From Gigaspora margarita (lineage: Eukaryota > Glomeromycota > Glomeromycetes > Diversisporales > Gigasporaceae), in NCBI GenBank assembly GCA_009809945.1, contig WTPW01000489.1, forward strand, positions 207,173 through 271,172: a stretch of 64,000 nucleotides of DNA. The letters are read 5' to 3'. Positions 1 to 11,589 of this stretch are shown here, piece after piece. Within the stretch, counting starts at the first letter, position 1; every line of letters starts with the position of its first letter. The notes under the pieces are model-generated. The model did no database searches. It was not told where the DNA came from and saw only the letters and a program-made list of their open reading frames with translations. Made by a program: the position numbers and the translations under genes.

Positions 1-126
1 TATTATCCTGCTAGAATAAGGGTAGCACTAATTGAACATTTAATAATAATTATTCTTGAAGCAATTAAAGCTGAAAAGAATAAATATGAAGCATTTGTTG
101 AACACCTTTGTTATGCATTCGATTAA
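1..126 (+). CDS. 3' end of an unidentified ORF running off the left edge
   Basis: Frame 1 is open from base 1 to a TAA at 124-126 and encodes about 41 residues with mixed, protein-like composition: a hydrophobic-plus-charged stretch (EHLIIIILEAIKAEKNKYE) followed by FVEHLCYAFD. The local base composition is less extreme than the AT-rich DNA that follows. I do not recognise the family. It could be the last exon of a host gene or of a transposon protein. The start lies outside the window. A chance ORF at a contig edge cannot be excluded. Confidence 0.3.
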   Translation, partial: YYPARIRVALIEHLIIIILEAIKAEKNKYEAFVEHLCYAFD

Positions 127-169
127 ATAGTATTCTATATATAGTGGGCACTATTTCAGGATGCACATG

Positions 170-350
170 GGCATATTCCTTCAAAAATAAGCACCCTCCA
201 AAAATAAGCACCCGCTACAATTCATATATACCTGAAAATAAGCACCTCTTATATAATTGAAATAAGCAGCTAAATATCAAATCATTCGAATTATTAGTTG
301 AGATTATACCTGAAAATAAGCACCCCTGTAGTAAAAAAAGGGTGCTTATC
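170..350. repeat. TA-type MITE fragment (same family as 43386-43563)
   Basis: It contains the motif AAAATAAGCACC several times and closely matches the complete copy at 43386-43563, including the shared interior around ATTATTAGTTGAGATTATACC. Its right inverted repeat stops at GGGTGCTTAT, where the long element at 351 begins, so this copy appears to be cut by that later insertion. Confidence 0.6.
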
Positions 351-592
351 ATCTGCAAATTTTATATATAGATATTAATCGATATATAACACTTAATTGT
401 TTTATATCGATTATAAAATATCGTTATATATGATTAATTGGATAAAAAATCGATATATATCTAAATTGATATATATTATTTTTTTATATTAAATCGTTAT
501 ATATCTATAAATCGATTATAATCAGAATTATTTGAAACGATATATAACGATTAACAGATCTTTAACGATTACATAATGTTTTGACCGTCACC

Positions 593-635
<43 letters not shown>

Positions 636-2490
636 NNNNNNNNNNNNNNNNNNNNNNNNNNNNNNNNNNNNNNNNNNNNNNNNNNNNNNNNNNNNNNNNN
701 NNNNNNNNNNNNNNNNNNNNNNNNNNNNNNNNNNNNNNNNNNNNNNNNNNNNNNNNNNNNNNNNNNNNNNNNNNNNNNNNNNNNNTTTTTTTTTTTAATA
801 TTTCGAATATATTCGAAATATTTTAGGTCTGGGCTGGATCTGTAGATCTGTATCCTAAATCATACCAAGGATGCGTTTAATTAATATTTTCAAAATGTTT
901 CGATTTGTTTCGAAATGTTTCGATAATCATAGTACAAGATCAGATTAGATCTTTGTTTATTTTTTTTGTTTATAATTTAGATCTTCTATCACTTTTACAT
1001 TGTTTTTTCGTTTTCACTTTGTTTTTTTTTGTTACGTTTCGTTTCGTTTAGTATCATTTTTTTCTTTTATTTATTATTATTTTTAATTTTTTTTATTTTA
1101 TTTCTACAAAAAAACACTTTTTGGCATGAAATATAGAGACTTTCCATCACTTTGCGCAAGGCAACGCATTGGTGTTGTCCTAGTTGGTGTTATCGCTAGT
1201 GTTGTAGTTGATGTCGTCATTGGTGTCGTCGTTGGAATTGTCGCTAGCTTGTGTCATTGGTGTTCTTGTGGAATAGCTTTACGTGCCTCTTGGTATTCTT
1301 GTAGATAGTATTGCATAAATTTTTAGTGTTCTTGTAGGTGGTCTATTTGTTTTTTTTCTCTTGCGCTCATATTGGGTGGTCTTGCTCATTTCTCTTGCAT
1401 TTGTATAGGGTGGTCTTGCTCGTTCTTTTGTGTTCATACGGGGTCATATGGGTAATTTTTCTTGTTCCTCTTGTGTTTGTACAGGTGGTATAACACTAAC
1501 ACTTCTGAGAATAGTTTTTTTATTTTTTTTACTTACTATTTTTTTAGAAAGTAGCGAAAATAAGCGAATATAAGCAAATAGAAGCGAGAGGTTTTATTTT
1601 TATTTTTATTCAGTTTGCTTTTATTCCGTTGTTTTCTTTTTACTTATTTCTTTAATTTTTATTTTTTTATTATTCCAGTACATTGCGAAAACCTTCAACA
1701 ATTTCTAAATTATAAGAAATGAACTCTTACTTTAGGAAAATAGAGATTTGGAGCTTTGTTTTTTTTTTATTTAGTTTGCTTACGTTTTTGTTTTTGTTTG
1801 TTTTTCTTTTTTTTTACTTATTTTTTTAATTTTATTTTATTTATTCCTGACTTTTTTCGAAACTTTGCAAGAAAACGATCTGACTTTTCTGGTACTTGCA
1901 AGAACAACAACTCTAATTCTCTGACACTTTGCAAAAAGTAGTAAATATAAGCGATGAAGTGTGAAAGTAGTTAAAAATTATTACTATTTTTTCATTTTTG
2001 TTTGTTTTGTTATTGTTTTTCACGGGGTTTTTTTTTGGTTTTTCATTTTTTTTTATAATAATATATAATAAAAATATGTAATATAATATAATATATAATA
2101 ATAATAAATAAATAATTTTTATATTAAATTGGAAAACTTGCAAATATTGATTATTCAATTTAAAATATAATATATAATAATAATAAATAAAAAAATAAAA
2201 TTTATAATAAATTGTGAAACCTTGCGAGCATGATTATGTGAATATAATAATTATTAATTAATATCATATTAGATATATATCGATTACTATCACTATTGAT
2301 AATAATCAGCAGAGGTGTTGATTATCAATATATATTTGGTTAATCGATATATATCTAGTAGATATATATCGATTAACCGGATATATATCAATTACTATCA
2401 CTATCGATAATAATCAGCAGGGGTATTGATCATCGATATATATCTTACTGGTTAGTAATCGATATATATCTATATATAAAATTTGCTGAT
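351..2490 (-). mobile_element. Long AT-rich TIR element, copy A (inverted relative to copy C)
   Basis: The element starts ATCTGCAAATTTTATATATA and ends with the near inverse, ATATAAAATTTGCTGAT, so it carries terminal inverted repeats. Its reverse complement matches 32072-34880 over nearly the whole length, including the ACCCGGTGA/TCACCGGGT motif, the TTGCGCAAGGCAACGC segment near 1150 and arrays of CGATATATAT near the ends. No transposase-like reading frame is seen; the short ORFs inside (for example 1126-1308) are not conserved as proteins in copy C. It is probably a non-autonomous DNA transposon. The 150-N gap at 636-785 lies inside it. Confidence 0.7.
636..785. other. Assembly gap (150 N) inside copy A
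   Basis: The gap is preceded by about 38 A and followed by a run of 12 T. The matching place in copy C (about 34386-34640) is a purine-rich GA minisatellite followed by T-runs, which explains why assembly failed here. Confidence 0.95.
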
Positions 2491-2969
2491 GATTTTCAGT
2501 ATTTTGAAACCAAGTATTTATTTTAGGAGATGTGATTTTTAAAATAACACACATGATTATTATTTTGCGGTAATACAGTAACTAGTTTTGCTTATGTAAC
2601 ATAATAGCTTACATTATAGTATCAAACACCTGTAATATATAAATATTTAATCAGAAAATAAGATCTTATTGCTTAATATAAACCTTATTTGTGCACTTTA
2701 CTAATGATTTCAGAATTTAATCTCTATAGTATTAACTTTATACAGAATATAAGTTATTAGTTATTAACAATACAGTAGTAGATTAAGCTAAATGGCACTA
2801 TTAAATAATTTTTAAATTCATATTAAATGTTCTATTATCTTTTAGTTAAGATTGTAGTATTTATATTGTTAATAATCATTAATCCATAAGTAGAGTATTT
2901 TAATTTTGAGGTTGTTTTATACAGTAATAGCAGACAATATTAGTGTTCTTGTAAAATAAAGACGCACAT
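2491..2969. other. AT-rich spacer, no gene seen
   Basis: I see no coding frame, inverted repeat or tandem repeat of note between copy A and the next repeat block. Confidence 0.5.
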
Positions 2970-3418
2970 ATATTAGGGTAGGAAGTACTGGGCCTCTGGG
3001 CATGCCCAGGGGCATGTATACATCATTGAATTTATAGTACCAAAATCTTTTAAAAGAAATTGCATGCCAAAATCTTCTGAAAGAATTGCGATTGATGTGA
3101 TATCTTTCAAAAAAAATTGAAATCTTTCGAAAGATTTCAGTATGCATATTTTTCAAAAAATTTTAAAATAAATTTTGAAATATTGCAAAATAAGTTTCAA
3201 AATATTGCGAAATAGGGCAAAAAAAGCATTTACCTAATTAATTATTCTATTTTGGGAATGCAAGAGGTACTATTTGCATATTATTGTGCAAATCTACAAT
3301 GTTTTGCAATTTTTCACAATATTTCACAAAATTATGAAATTTTTTAAAATTTTTGCAATTTTTTTATTTATTACATTTTTAAATTAAATATATATTTTTA
3401 ATTAATATTTTATTATAT

Positions 3419-4056
3419 GGGAATAGAAATTTGTCACACCTGCAACATGTCGCACTCCCGATTCTGACCAATCAAATCGCACAATTTTGTAGACAAAAAA
3501 TTTTAAGTTTAAAAAATCAAAGATTTTACTAGTAAAATGTAAAAAAAAAATAAGCGATATCAAAATTTATAGTGTAAAATTTTATTATGAACAACTTATC
3601 CTAAGACATAAAGATAGATTATCTTAGTAAAAAAAATGTTTTATAAGTAAAATCAAAAATTTTGAATGTTAGCACATATAAAACATTTTTTTTTATTAAT
3701 ATCATCTATATTTATGTTTAAATATTATATTTAAAATTTATGCTAAACAACTTTTTCTAAGTTAAAAAGGTAGATTGTTTTAGTAAAAAAAAGTTTTATA
3801 TGTGCTAACTTTGGAAATTTTTGATTTTCTTATAAAACGTTATTTTTTAATAAGACAATCTATCTTTATTGCTTAGAAAAAGTTGTTCAGAATAAAATTT
3901 TACGTTATATAGTATGCTATTTTATATATATTTTACACTTTATTAAGTAAAATTTTAAATTTTTAAAAAATAAATTTTTTTGCCTATAAAATCGTGCGAT
4001 TTTATTGGTCGAATCAGGGGTGCGACATGTCGCAGGTGCAACAAATTTATTTTCCC
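3419..4056. mobile_element. MULE-like non-autonomous element with 9-bp target duplication
   Basis: Long terminal inverted repeats (about 70 bp) face each other; both include CACCTGC, ACATGTCGCAC and GACCAAT-type blocks. The element runs from GGGAATAG to the inverse TTTCCC. It is flanked by TTATTATAT at 3410-3418 and again at 4057-4065. Long TIRs with a 9-bp duplication are characteristic of Mutator-like elements. It has no coding capacity. Confidence 0.65.
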
Positions 4057-5235
4057 TTATTATATATTATATTTTAATTATTATACATTCTTCACAATAT
4101 TATTTTTACATTATGACATATTATTTTACATAATTATATATTATTTTTACATTATTACATATTATTTTTATATTATTACATATTATTTTAACTACTTTTG
4201 CACTTCTTCACACTAATTCAATTACTATTGTATAAGAAAAATAAAAACTAGCACCTATATACTTGTTTTTGTACACTTCACAATTAGCTATTATCTTTAC
4301 TTCTTTGTTTAACTATCATATTAGCTTCACTATTTTTTTTGTTACCTTTGTTTCACTCTTTTTTCTAAATACTTTTTAAAAATAGTAGAGAAGTGAAAAA
4401 TAAAAAAAACATTTCTCAAGTAAAAGTTGGTGTTTTTGCAACTTGCCAGAAAAATCTAGTATTCATGCAAAGTGCCTGAGAAGTTAAAGTTAGTGTTTTT
4501 TTAAAGTACCAGAAAGTCAGGTCGCATTCTTCAAAGTTCTGAAGAAGTCAGAAATAAATAAAATAAAAAAATAAGTAAAAAAAACAAACAAAAAAACAAA
4601 AAATATTTAAGCAAAACTTAATAAAAAAATATAAAGCCCCAAATCTCTATTTCTCTGAAGTAAAAGTTCATATTCAGAAATTGCTGAAACCAAGTTGTTT
4701 TCGTAAAGTGCCAGGTTAATGTTCCTGCAATGTACCAGAAAAATTTGTATTTGTTTGCAAAGTGTTGAAAAAGTCTGAGTTGTGTTTTCTTGCAAAATGG
4801 CAGGAAGTAAAGGTTTGTTCTCGCAAAATGCTAAAATAACATAAATTAATAAAAAAAATTTAAAAAATAAAAAACAAAAAACAAAAACAAAAATAAAAAA
4901 AGTGAATTCATGCAAAACTTGTAAAATCTTGCAAAAACTTGCAAAATCTTGCAAAGAAGAGTTCTTGGAAATTTTGAAATTGCTAGAGAGAAATTAGTTG
5001 TGTGTCTTGCAGCATGTCGAAAGTCTGAGTAGGGATGCACCAGTTCTGAAACAGACCAGTTTAGGGCCGGTCTTTTTAACAGTCTCACAGTCTTATCAGT
5101 CCCAGTTTGGGATGGTCCTGGACCAGTTCTTGTAAACAAACAGTGATATTTATATCACCCAATCTAATTGCTTGATCAGGTATAACACAGATCATATAAT
5201 GTTTGTTTACATCTGACAGTAAGTAATTATGTCAT

Positions 5236-5574
5236 TTGAGGCACAAGCAATAGAAACAGCCCATTTTTATATATATTTTATTTTGAGATAATTGAGTTTA
5301 ATCATTTGTTTTGATTTTTGGACTGATCCAGAATTTATCAAATTTTATGATTTTGATTGGTTAAATATAACATGTGACTATTGGGTAATATTATGATGTG
5401 TTGTCTCTATGCAGCCTCATGTAATTTTTCTTTAATATTATCTTGATTTTTTATTATGCAAATCGACTTTTATTTTTAATTGAAAAATGTCAACCATGTC
5501 AAAATTATATAAATCTAATAAAAACTCAATTTCAAAAAATTTGTAAAAATGGGCTGTTTTTATTGACAACTCCC
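5236..5574. mobile_element. MITE with CAATAGAAACAGCCCA ends (sibling of 32177-32500)
   Basis: The left end reads CAATAGAAACAGCCCATTTT and the right end is its inverse (AAAATGGGCTGTTTTTATTG). The interior matches the copy at 32177-32500 in reverse orientation, for example GATTTTGATTGGTTAAA here and the inverse near 32380-32400. Boundaries are approximate because no clear target duplication was found. Confidence 0.65.
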
Positions 5575-5653
5575 TATTTATGACCAATAAGATTTATTCA
5601 TTAAGGACTATTTTGGGACCGCAGATAGACTGGGACCAGGACCAAAAATACTA

Positions 5654-6308
5654 TCCCTTAGATTGTAACACAAGCAAATTTGCCTGTGTATTTTAAAAAT
5701 TTTAATAAAATTTTAATAGAATTTTAAATATTGATTTTAGTTATACCTTTTCTAAGTAAAAAATATTCTTTGAGTTTTGTTTTAGTAATTTTGTTATAAA
5801 AATTTTTTAAAATTATTAAAAAACTTTAGTATAATCAAAGTTTAAAGTTCTTGTATTAGCATTTTTACTATTAAAATTTTTCTTTAGATTTTCTTAAATT
5901 TCATATGTTCCCGTCTATAAAAAAAACTTTTACTTCTAATACAGGTCTTGATTTTTACAAATAAATCATTAAAGTTGCAATAATAAAAGTTATTATCCTT
6001 TATATAAACTACAATATTGTCTTAAGAACTATAGCTTTAAAACTAAAACTAAATAAGATTACAGAGAAATTATGATAAAATTTTTTAAAACAAATTTTTT
6101 CTTAAAGATATCTATTTTTAGCTTATATATAACTTAAAATTTTTTTCTTACAATATAAAAACTAATTTTGCAAAAAAGTAATCCTTATTTTCAAATATAA
6201 TTGTACAAAGTTTTATTCAATTATCTTGATATTTAAAAAAGTAAATTAGAGCAAAAAAAGTGCAAAAACGCAGGCAAATTTGCCTGTGTCCTACTACAAT
6301 CTAAGGGA
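5654..6308. mobile_element. TA-flanked TIR element (Tc1/mariner-superfamily MITE)
   Basis: Begins TCCCTTAGATTGTA and ends TACAATCTAAGGGA, with a second matching block GCAAATTTGCCTG just inside each end. TA dinucleotides flank it at 5652-5653 and 6309-6310. It lies inside the hAT-like element 5030-6361, so it inserted later than that element. No coding capacity. Confidence 0.65.
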
Positions 6309-6960
6309 TAATAATGGTTTACTAGGACTGGGATGGACTGGACCAGACTGGTGCATCCCTAAGTCTGAGTTGGCTTGCAAAGTCATATTGGTGTTCTTGC
6401 AAAGTGTCGAAAAGTTGTAGATTTCTTGTAAAGGGTTAATATTCTTGTAAAGTGTAAAAAAAATTAAAAATAAATAAATAAATAAAAAATAAAACAAAAA
6501 CAAAAAAAATATAATAAAACTAAAAAAACAATATAAACAGAGTGAAAGGAAAAAAAAACAAAATTTATAAACAAAAGATCTGATCTAATCTTGTAATACA
6601 GTTATTTTGAACTATTTTGAAAATATAGTTCAATGCAACCTTGGCATGACCCAGGTTACATAACCTGATCCAGCTAATCCAGCCAATCCAGCCAATTCTA
6701 AAATATTTTGAAGTATTACAATTACAAAATATTTTACAAAAATATTTCAAATCCACTTTTTAAATATTTCAAAATATTTTTGAAATATTTTGAAACCAAA
6801 ATATTTCAAAATATATTTTGAAATATTTTGAAATATACTGCGATATGCAAGATCTTTTGAAAGATTTTGCATGTTCGCAAGATCTTTCGAAAGATTTCGT
6901 ACATTCATTTTGCTAATGTAGGGCATGCCTTTGGCCCAAAAGGCATGCCTAATCATGTGA

Positions 6961-7851
6961 TCAAGAGAATATTTCACGTGTATTATTAGCTAATATAAAT
7001 ATAATATGTTATGCAAGTTGAGTTCCAAGCACAATAACCTAAATTTTTATTCATATTTTTATTGGCTACTATTATATTGGTTCCAGTGAAATAATTCCTT
7101 CCAATGAAAACTTCACTGGAGCCACTAGAACATAGAATTATCTGGACATCCAGTGAAATTCCAGCTTCCAGTCAACAATACTGATATACAGTATTGTAAC
7201 AAAATTATTCATATACACATATAAAAAAAAAGCACAATAGTAAAAAATTTCATAATTCAAAAATTTGAACAAGTTTTATATTACCATGTTATTCATAAAA
7301 ATGTAATATCAGTTTTCACTTGAATTAATATATTAATTAACAATTTCAATAATTTTCAGAGCTAATGAGCTTTTAAAATAATCTATTTGTGTATGTAAAA
7401 TAAAACAATACTATATACAAATCTTTATGATGTATGTTAAAAATTTATTATCATTAATATATAAGCATAGTAAAAAAATCTTTTATCAGGTTTTTGTTCT
7501 AACTATTTTGTCTTAACCAGCATGCTTCATTACTTTGTACACAGCACAAATTATCTTATAAAAACACATTTCTTATTATTTTCAATTGCTTAATTGTTGA
7601 AGTTTTTTAATTATACTAACTGCTAATATAAATAATTTTAAAATTATAAGTTATTCAATATTTACAATTTGATTATGTGATTCACTTGGATTTTTAATGC
7701 AGTTAAACATTAACTATATTTATTTCAATCTGTTAAAGAATTTATTAATTAATATAATTAATATTATATATATTATGTGTAATATATTTGTAGTATAATA
7801 AAATTTAAATAATTATGAGTTTTAATTTTTTTTTAGAATTACACTAATTAA
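6961..7851. other. Non-coding spacer holding one dispersed repeat
   Basis: I see no gene. The only recognisable content is the dispersed repeat at 7230-7460 that recurs at 60130-60390. Confidence 0.5.
7230..7460 (+). repeat. Dispersed repeat shared with 60130-60390
   Basis: Blocks such as CAGTTTTCACTTGAATTAA, CAGAGCTAATG and AAAATTTATTATCATTA occur in the same order and orientation at 60130-60390. The second copy has an extra segment of about 80 bp (60187-60265). No function is apparent. Confidence 0.5.
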
Positions 7852-8137
7852 TAGGGTTCCGCAATTTGATTTGATCTTCAAATATTTGAATCAAATATTT
7901 GATCAAATTCAAATTCAAATTTGACTATATTTGATTTGATCAAATTCAAATCTGGTCAAATTTGATTTGATTTGACAAATATTTGATTTGATTTGAAAAT
8001 TACTATTAAAAATTCAAATTCAAATCAAATTCAAATCCAAATATTTGAATCAAATCAAATTCAAATCAGGGTCAATTTGATTTGATCAAATTCAAATTGA
8101 CCCAATATTTGATTTGATTTGAATTTGAGGAACCCTA
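7852..8137. mobile_element. 286-bp palindromic hAT MITE, copy 1
   Basis: TAGGGTTCC at the left mirrors GGAACCCTA at the right; the interior is almost wholly palindromic, built of TTTGATTTGA/TCAAATCAAA words. Flanks CTAATTAA (7844-7851) and CTAACTAA (8138-8145) agree at 7 of 8 positions. A sibling of exactly the same length with a perfect 8-bp duplication lies at 28046-28331. Confidence 0.8.
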
Positions 8138-8145
8138 CTAACTAA

Positions 8146-8905
8146 ATTAGCATATTTGATTATATCCAAATTTCTGGGTCAGATGTATTGAATCTAGATC
8201 AGTGTTTAGCCCTAGTTGTTAGCAGGTCTATAGCAAAATTACAAGCTGGGCATTTTTTACTTAATAAATGTTTATGATTTATTAGTAAAATTTTTTATAA
8301 TCTTGGAACAAATTGATCAATTCCAATCCTGCTGACCTTGATTCTGATGTACTCCAATGTATCCCAACCCAGAATTTTGGGACCCTCTATATAAGTTGTA
8401 AATTTAAGTAATTATAATAAAACAAAATTAAACTAATTTTTACAACTTATACAGGAGGAGCATCAGAATTATGGCCAACTAAATCAGAATTGATCAATTT
8501 TGCCTCAAAATTATAAAAATTTTACTAATGAAATTATATCCTTTCATTAAGTAAAAAATGCCTAGCTAATAATTTTGCTATAGGAACTGCAACAACTAGG
8601 GCTAAATTCTAGCCTAGATCTGATACATTCAACCAAAATTTTGGTGATCCTCCTGTAAATTTTGATTTTTACAGGGCTATTTCCAAAATTACTGGGTCAG
8701 ATACAATATATCTAAATCAGAATTTAGCTCTAGTTGTTAGCAAGTTCTATAGGAAGATTATCAACTTAATAAATGAATATGATTTGTTAATAAAATTTTT
8801 TATGAACTTGGAACAAAATTGATCAATTCTGTTCCAACTGACCATGATTCCAATGTGCTCTGACGTATCCCAACTGGAATTTGGGACCCCTGTATAAGTT
8901 GAAGT
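8146..8905. repeat. Foldback repeat family R2, inverted pair plus a third partial copy
   Basis: Blocks TAGCCCTAGTTGTTAGCAGG, TTACTTAATAAATG and TTGATCAATTC on the plus strand are answered by their inverse at 8440-8640 (for example CAACAACTAGGGCTAAATTC), and a third, direct copy follows at 8665-8905. Further members lie at 11895-12365 and 20780-21060. This is a dispersed non-coding family; I see no coding frame. Confidence 0.6.
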
Positions 8906-9114
8906 TGCAAGATAGTAAATCTGCTTTTATTGCACCCTAAATGTGATAATTATTTATATTTAATGTAATTATTAAAAATATAGTAAATTTTTAGTAATAA
9001 AAATATTAATATAATTTTTGGCCAGTATATCATTTGGTATAATCTTATACTAGTCAAAATTTTTATTATTAAAAACTGTATTTTTATTATCAAAAATAAT
9101 TATTAATAATTATG

Positions 9115-9310
9115 AGAGTAAATGATTCAGGTAACTAGTAAAACATTGAGATTGGTCAAGAAGTAGACGATTAGAGGGTTTAAATAAGCAATTTCCATAG
9201 TTGGGTTGCAGATATGGCATCTAGTATAGAACCTTCAGGCAGACCAGTTAAATTAAATACTAAAAGTATACATATAGCTAGTTGTACTCTCATCCAAGTG
9301 TAATTTCTGA
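9115..9310 (-). repeat. Decayed fragment of the tRNA-headed repeat family of 54478-55374
   Basis: The reverse complement carries GGTTCTATACTAG, CTGCAACCC and TTATTTAAACCCTCT-like blocks in the same order as 54560-54640. The spacing agrees but several C/G positions have become T/A. Confidence 0.5.
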
Positions 9311-10839
9311 TATGTAAACTAAATAAACCTAGATCCAGAGCAGGCACTTTGAATCCAAAATAAAAAAATTATTAATGATTGTTACAAAATTCATAATATT
9401 ACCCAAATAAGCTGAATTCTACAAAATATAACTCTATATTTAAGATAGTAGTGTTCAAAAAATTTTGCATTTTGACTAACCTTATCTGATTGATAATTTA
9501 GGCAGAGCATTAATGCTACTTTGTACTATTGAGTAATTTTTTAGGAAGATTACAATTCAAGTAATTTTTACTCAGTAAATTGGTTAGCAGGTTTGTTAGT
9601 AAAATTTGTTAAAATTTTATAATATTGGCAAAATAATTAGATCAGAGCAGTTCGAGTTATACCACATGCAAAATTTTTTTGATATAACTAACATGCTACT
9701 CTGAACATAGCAAACTTTTATTTTGATTGGCCAATTTTTGTAGATCAACCCATAATATAGTAAAAATTTTATTGATTAATCATAGTTAATTAAAATTAAA
9801 CAAAGTTCTAAATTACTATAAAGAAAATTTTGATATGTATAAAAATAACTATCTATAATAAAATTAATACTAGCTAAAATCTTTATAATGAAATCTCAAT
9901 AATTTTAAATCTAAAACTATAATTTAGTTAAGGACAAAATTCCAAATACCAAAATTTTATTAAAGAAATAATCCTAACAAATTACAATTAAAAAAGGAAA
10001 TAAAAATCCAAAAACAACCCAAAAATGAAACAAAAAGTACAAGGAATAAAAATTTGATCTTATCCAGAACACTAATAGCTAAAAATAAACAATAATCAAA
10101 CCAAATTTTAGTACCGCTCCAATATCAAATTAATCTTTTAATTTTATTGAATTATTGTTATGCAGTTACAGTTTTATTACTTTGCCTTAACTCTTCTCAT
10201 GAAATCTATAAACCTTATGACTCTCAACTTTTTATTCTTAGCCTATACTATAAACAGGTTTTATATTATTGTGATTTTGAAGAATAAATTTTCATAAAAT
10301 ATGTAAAAGACAGCTTAAATTGCCAAGTTTAATTGATTTATTGAACCTATAAATTAAACTTGAATGTTCAAACATACCTCTCATCTAGCTTCCAAATTAC
10401 TTCATGAATAGACCAGAAGGTACTCTTTTGCTTTTTTTTGGTATTGAGTTTGCCAATTTGTCTCTGTGGCTGCCAAACCATTTTTGTAATGCAAAATGTT
10501 ATGCCACTACATGGAACATAATATATAACATACTGTATTAATCATCCAATCAAGTAAAGCCCGCTATATTGCTACTCTTTATTAGTTCAATGTTTCAAAA
10601 CATGACTGCAACTTTTAATAATTGAACCTAAATTAAGAACCCAAATTACTATTTGATTTTTGTAATTATTAACAATTATTATGTACAACCACGTGATACA
10701 CCTATCAAAATGATCCCAAATCTAATCAAACTAATATAATTATTGCATCAAACCCATCTCCTTACCTTAAACCTATCTCCTATTTTTAAAGTTGATTGGT
10801 TTATGGTATATATATATTTATTAAAAATTTTAAATAATT
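9311..10839. other. AT-rich spacer, no gene seen
   Basis: There is a weakly R2-like stretch at about 9470-9690 (TTACTCAGTAAATTGGTTAG, CAGGTTTGTTAGTAAAATTT). Otherwise I see no reading frame, tandem repeat or RNA gene. Confidence 0.45.
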
Positions 10840-10852
10840 AAATAGTTAATCA

Positions 10853-11431
10853 AGACCTTAGGGTCGATAGCTTAGTGGTTAAGCTCTAAGATCACCAATC
10901 AAAGGTTGCCAGTTCGAGTCTGCCTAAGAGCAGAATTGAATTTGTGTTAGGATCCGATTTGGAATAACTGAAGACACTGAATTAGCCATAAGGCTGAGTA
11001 GATTGTGTAACAGATCTTTGGTGGCAGCGATTTGGGCTGTGTTGCTTACCATATGTCACCAAAGCCATAACACCAGAATGGGTCTTATGGAAGGCAAGCT
11101 CAGTGAAACTACTATCGGGCATGTAGCTAAGTGCGATAGGTCTCAACAGAAAGAGGCAGAACTGAAACACTGTAGGAGATAGAGACCCGGGATGTCAAAT
11201 GACAGATGCACCCTAGATGGACTTGTTGTGTCAATGGCTAACAGCACGTATTCCAATGACATTCATCCCTCGACATATATGACTGATGATTTGGGTTTGG
11301 GTGGTAGTGGTTTAAGTTATGCCCTGACCAGCAGTGGAGGTTTTGGCATCTGCGCCCCATTACATAAAAATACTTAGATCTAAAATTGTAGGTGGACTAG
11401 GTTGTTGCGAGTTAGTAGTAAAGGAAAAAAA
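10853..11431 (+). mobile_element. tRNA-derived SINE with A-rich tail and 13-bp TSD
   Basis: The 5' head looks like a tRNA D-arm to T-arm region, with an exact A box and B box. The body (about 10920-11420) is much less AT-rich than its surroundings. The 3' end is GGAAAAAAAAA. The 13-bp direct repeat AAATAGTTAATCA occurs at 10840-10852 and 11432-11444, as expected for LINE-mediated insertion. The acceptor stem does not pair, so this is not a working tRNA gene. Short ORFs over the body (10982-11170, 11192-11377) are incidental. Confidence 0.8.
10868..10920 (+). promoter_or_regulatory. Internal RNA polymerase III promoter (A box and B box) of the SINE
   Basis: TAGCTTAGTGG at 10868-10878 fits the A-box consensus TRGYNNANNGG exactly and GTTCGAGTC at 10912-10920 fits the B-box consensus GWTCRANNC exactly. 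The 44-nt start-to-start spacing is normal for a tRNA-type promoter. Confidence 0.75.
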
Positions 11432-11589
11432 AAATAGTTAATCATGGTCAAATCATTTAACTTATTTTAACACATCTATCAAAAATGCGTCATAATTTTT
11501 GGGGTAGTATAAAAAGTCACAGTAATGATTAGAATTACTCATAAATGCCCAAAAATATAACTTTGAATTTTGATCGAATTAAGCTTAAT

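Larger units (their letters stand above)
5030..6361. mobile_element. hAT-like non-autonomous element, 8-bp TSD AGTCTGAG
   Basis: Starts TAGGGATGCACCAG and ends CTGGTGCATCCCTA, a 14-bp inverted repeat that is exact. Perfect 8-bp duplications AGTCTGAG lie at 5022-5029 and 6362-6369, as expected for hAT transposition. Subterminal GGACCAG motifs recur at both ends. No transposase is present. Two smaller TIR elements (5236-5574, 5654-6308) are nested inside. Confidence 0.8.
2970..6960 (+). mobile_element. Diverged third copy (B) of the long AT-rich element family
   Basis: Segments at 4550-4680 and 6470-6680 match copy C at about 33040-33180 and 34090-34350 in order and orientation: the run of A-rich blocks ending CCCCAAATCTCTATTTC, the TTGCAAAGTG motifs, and the GATCTGATCTAATCTTGTA block. 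The termini differ from copies A and C: both ends carry GC-rich GGCATGCC hairpins (near 2996-3016 and 6922-6950) and TTCGAAAGATTTC motifs. The copy is interrupted by the elements at 3419-4056 and 5030-6361. Short ORFs inside it are not supported as genes. Confidence 0.5.

Noticed and set aside
1126..1308. ORF rich in Val and Ile in copy A
   Set aside because: The matching part of copy C does not keep it as an open frame; it is a by-product of a GT-rich tract.
10861..10935. Possible functional tRNA gene
   Set aside because: A and B boxes are exact but the acceptor stem does not pair and the anticodon arm is poor; the unit ends in a body, A tail and target duplication, so it is a SINE head.
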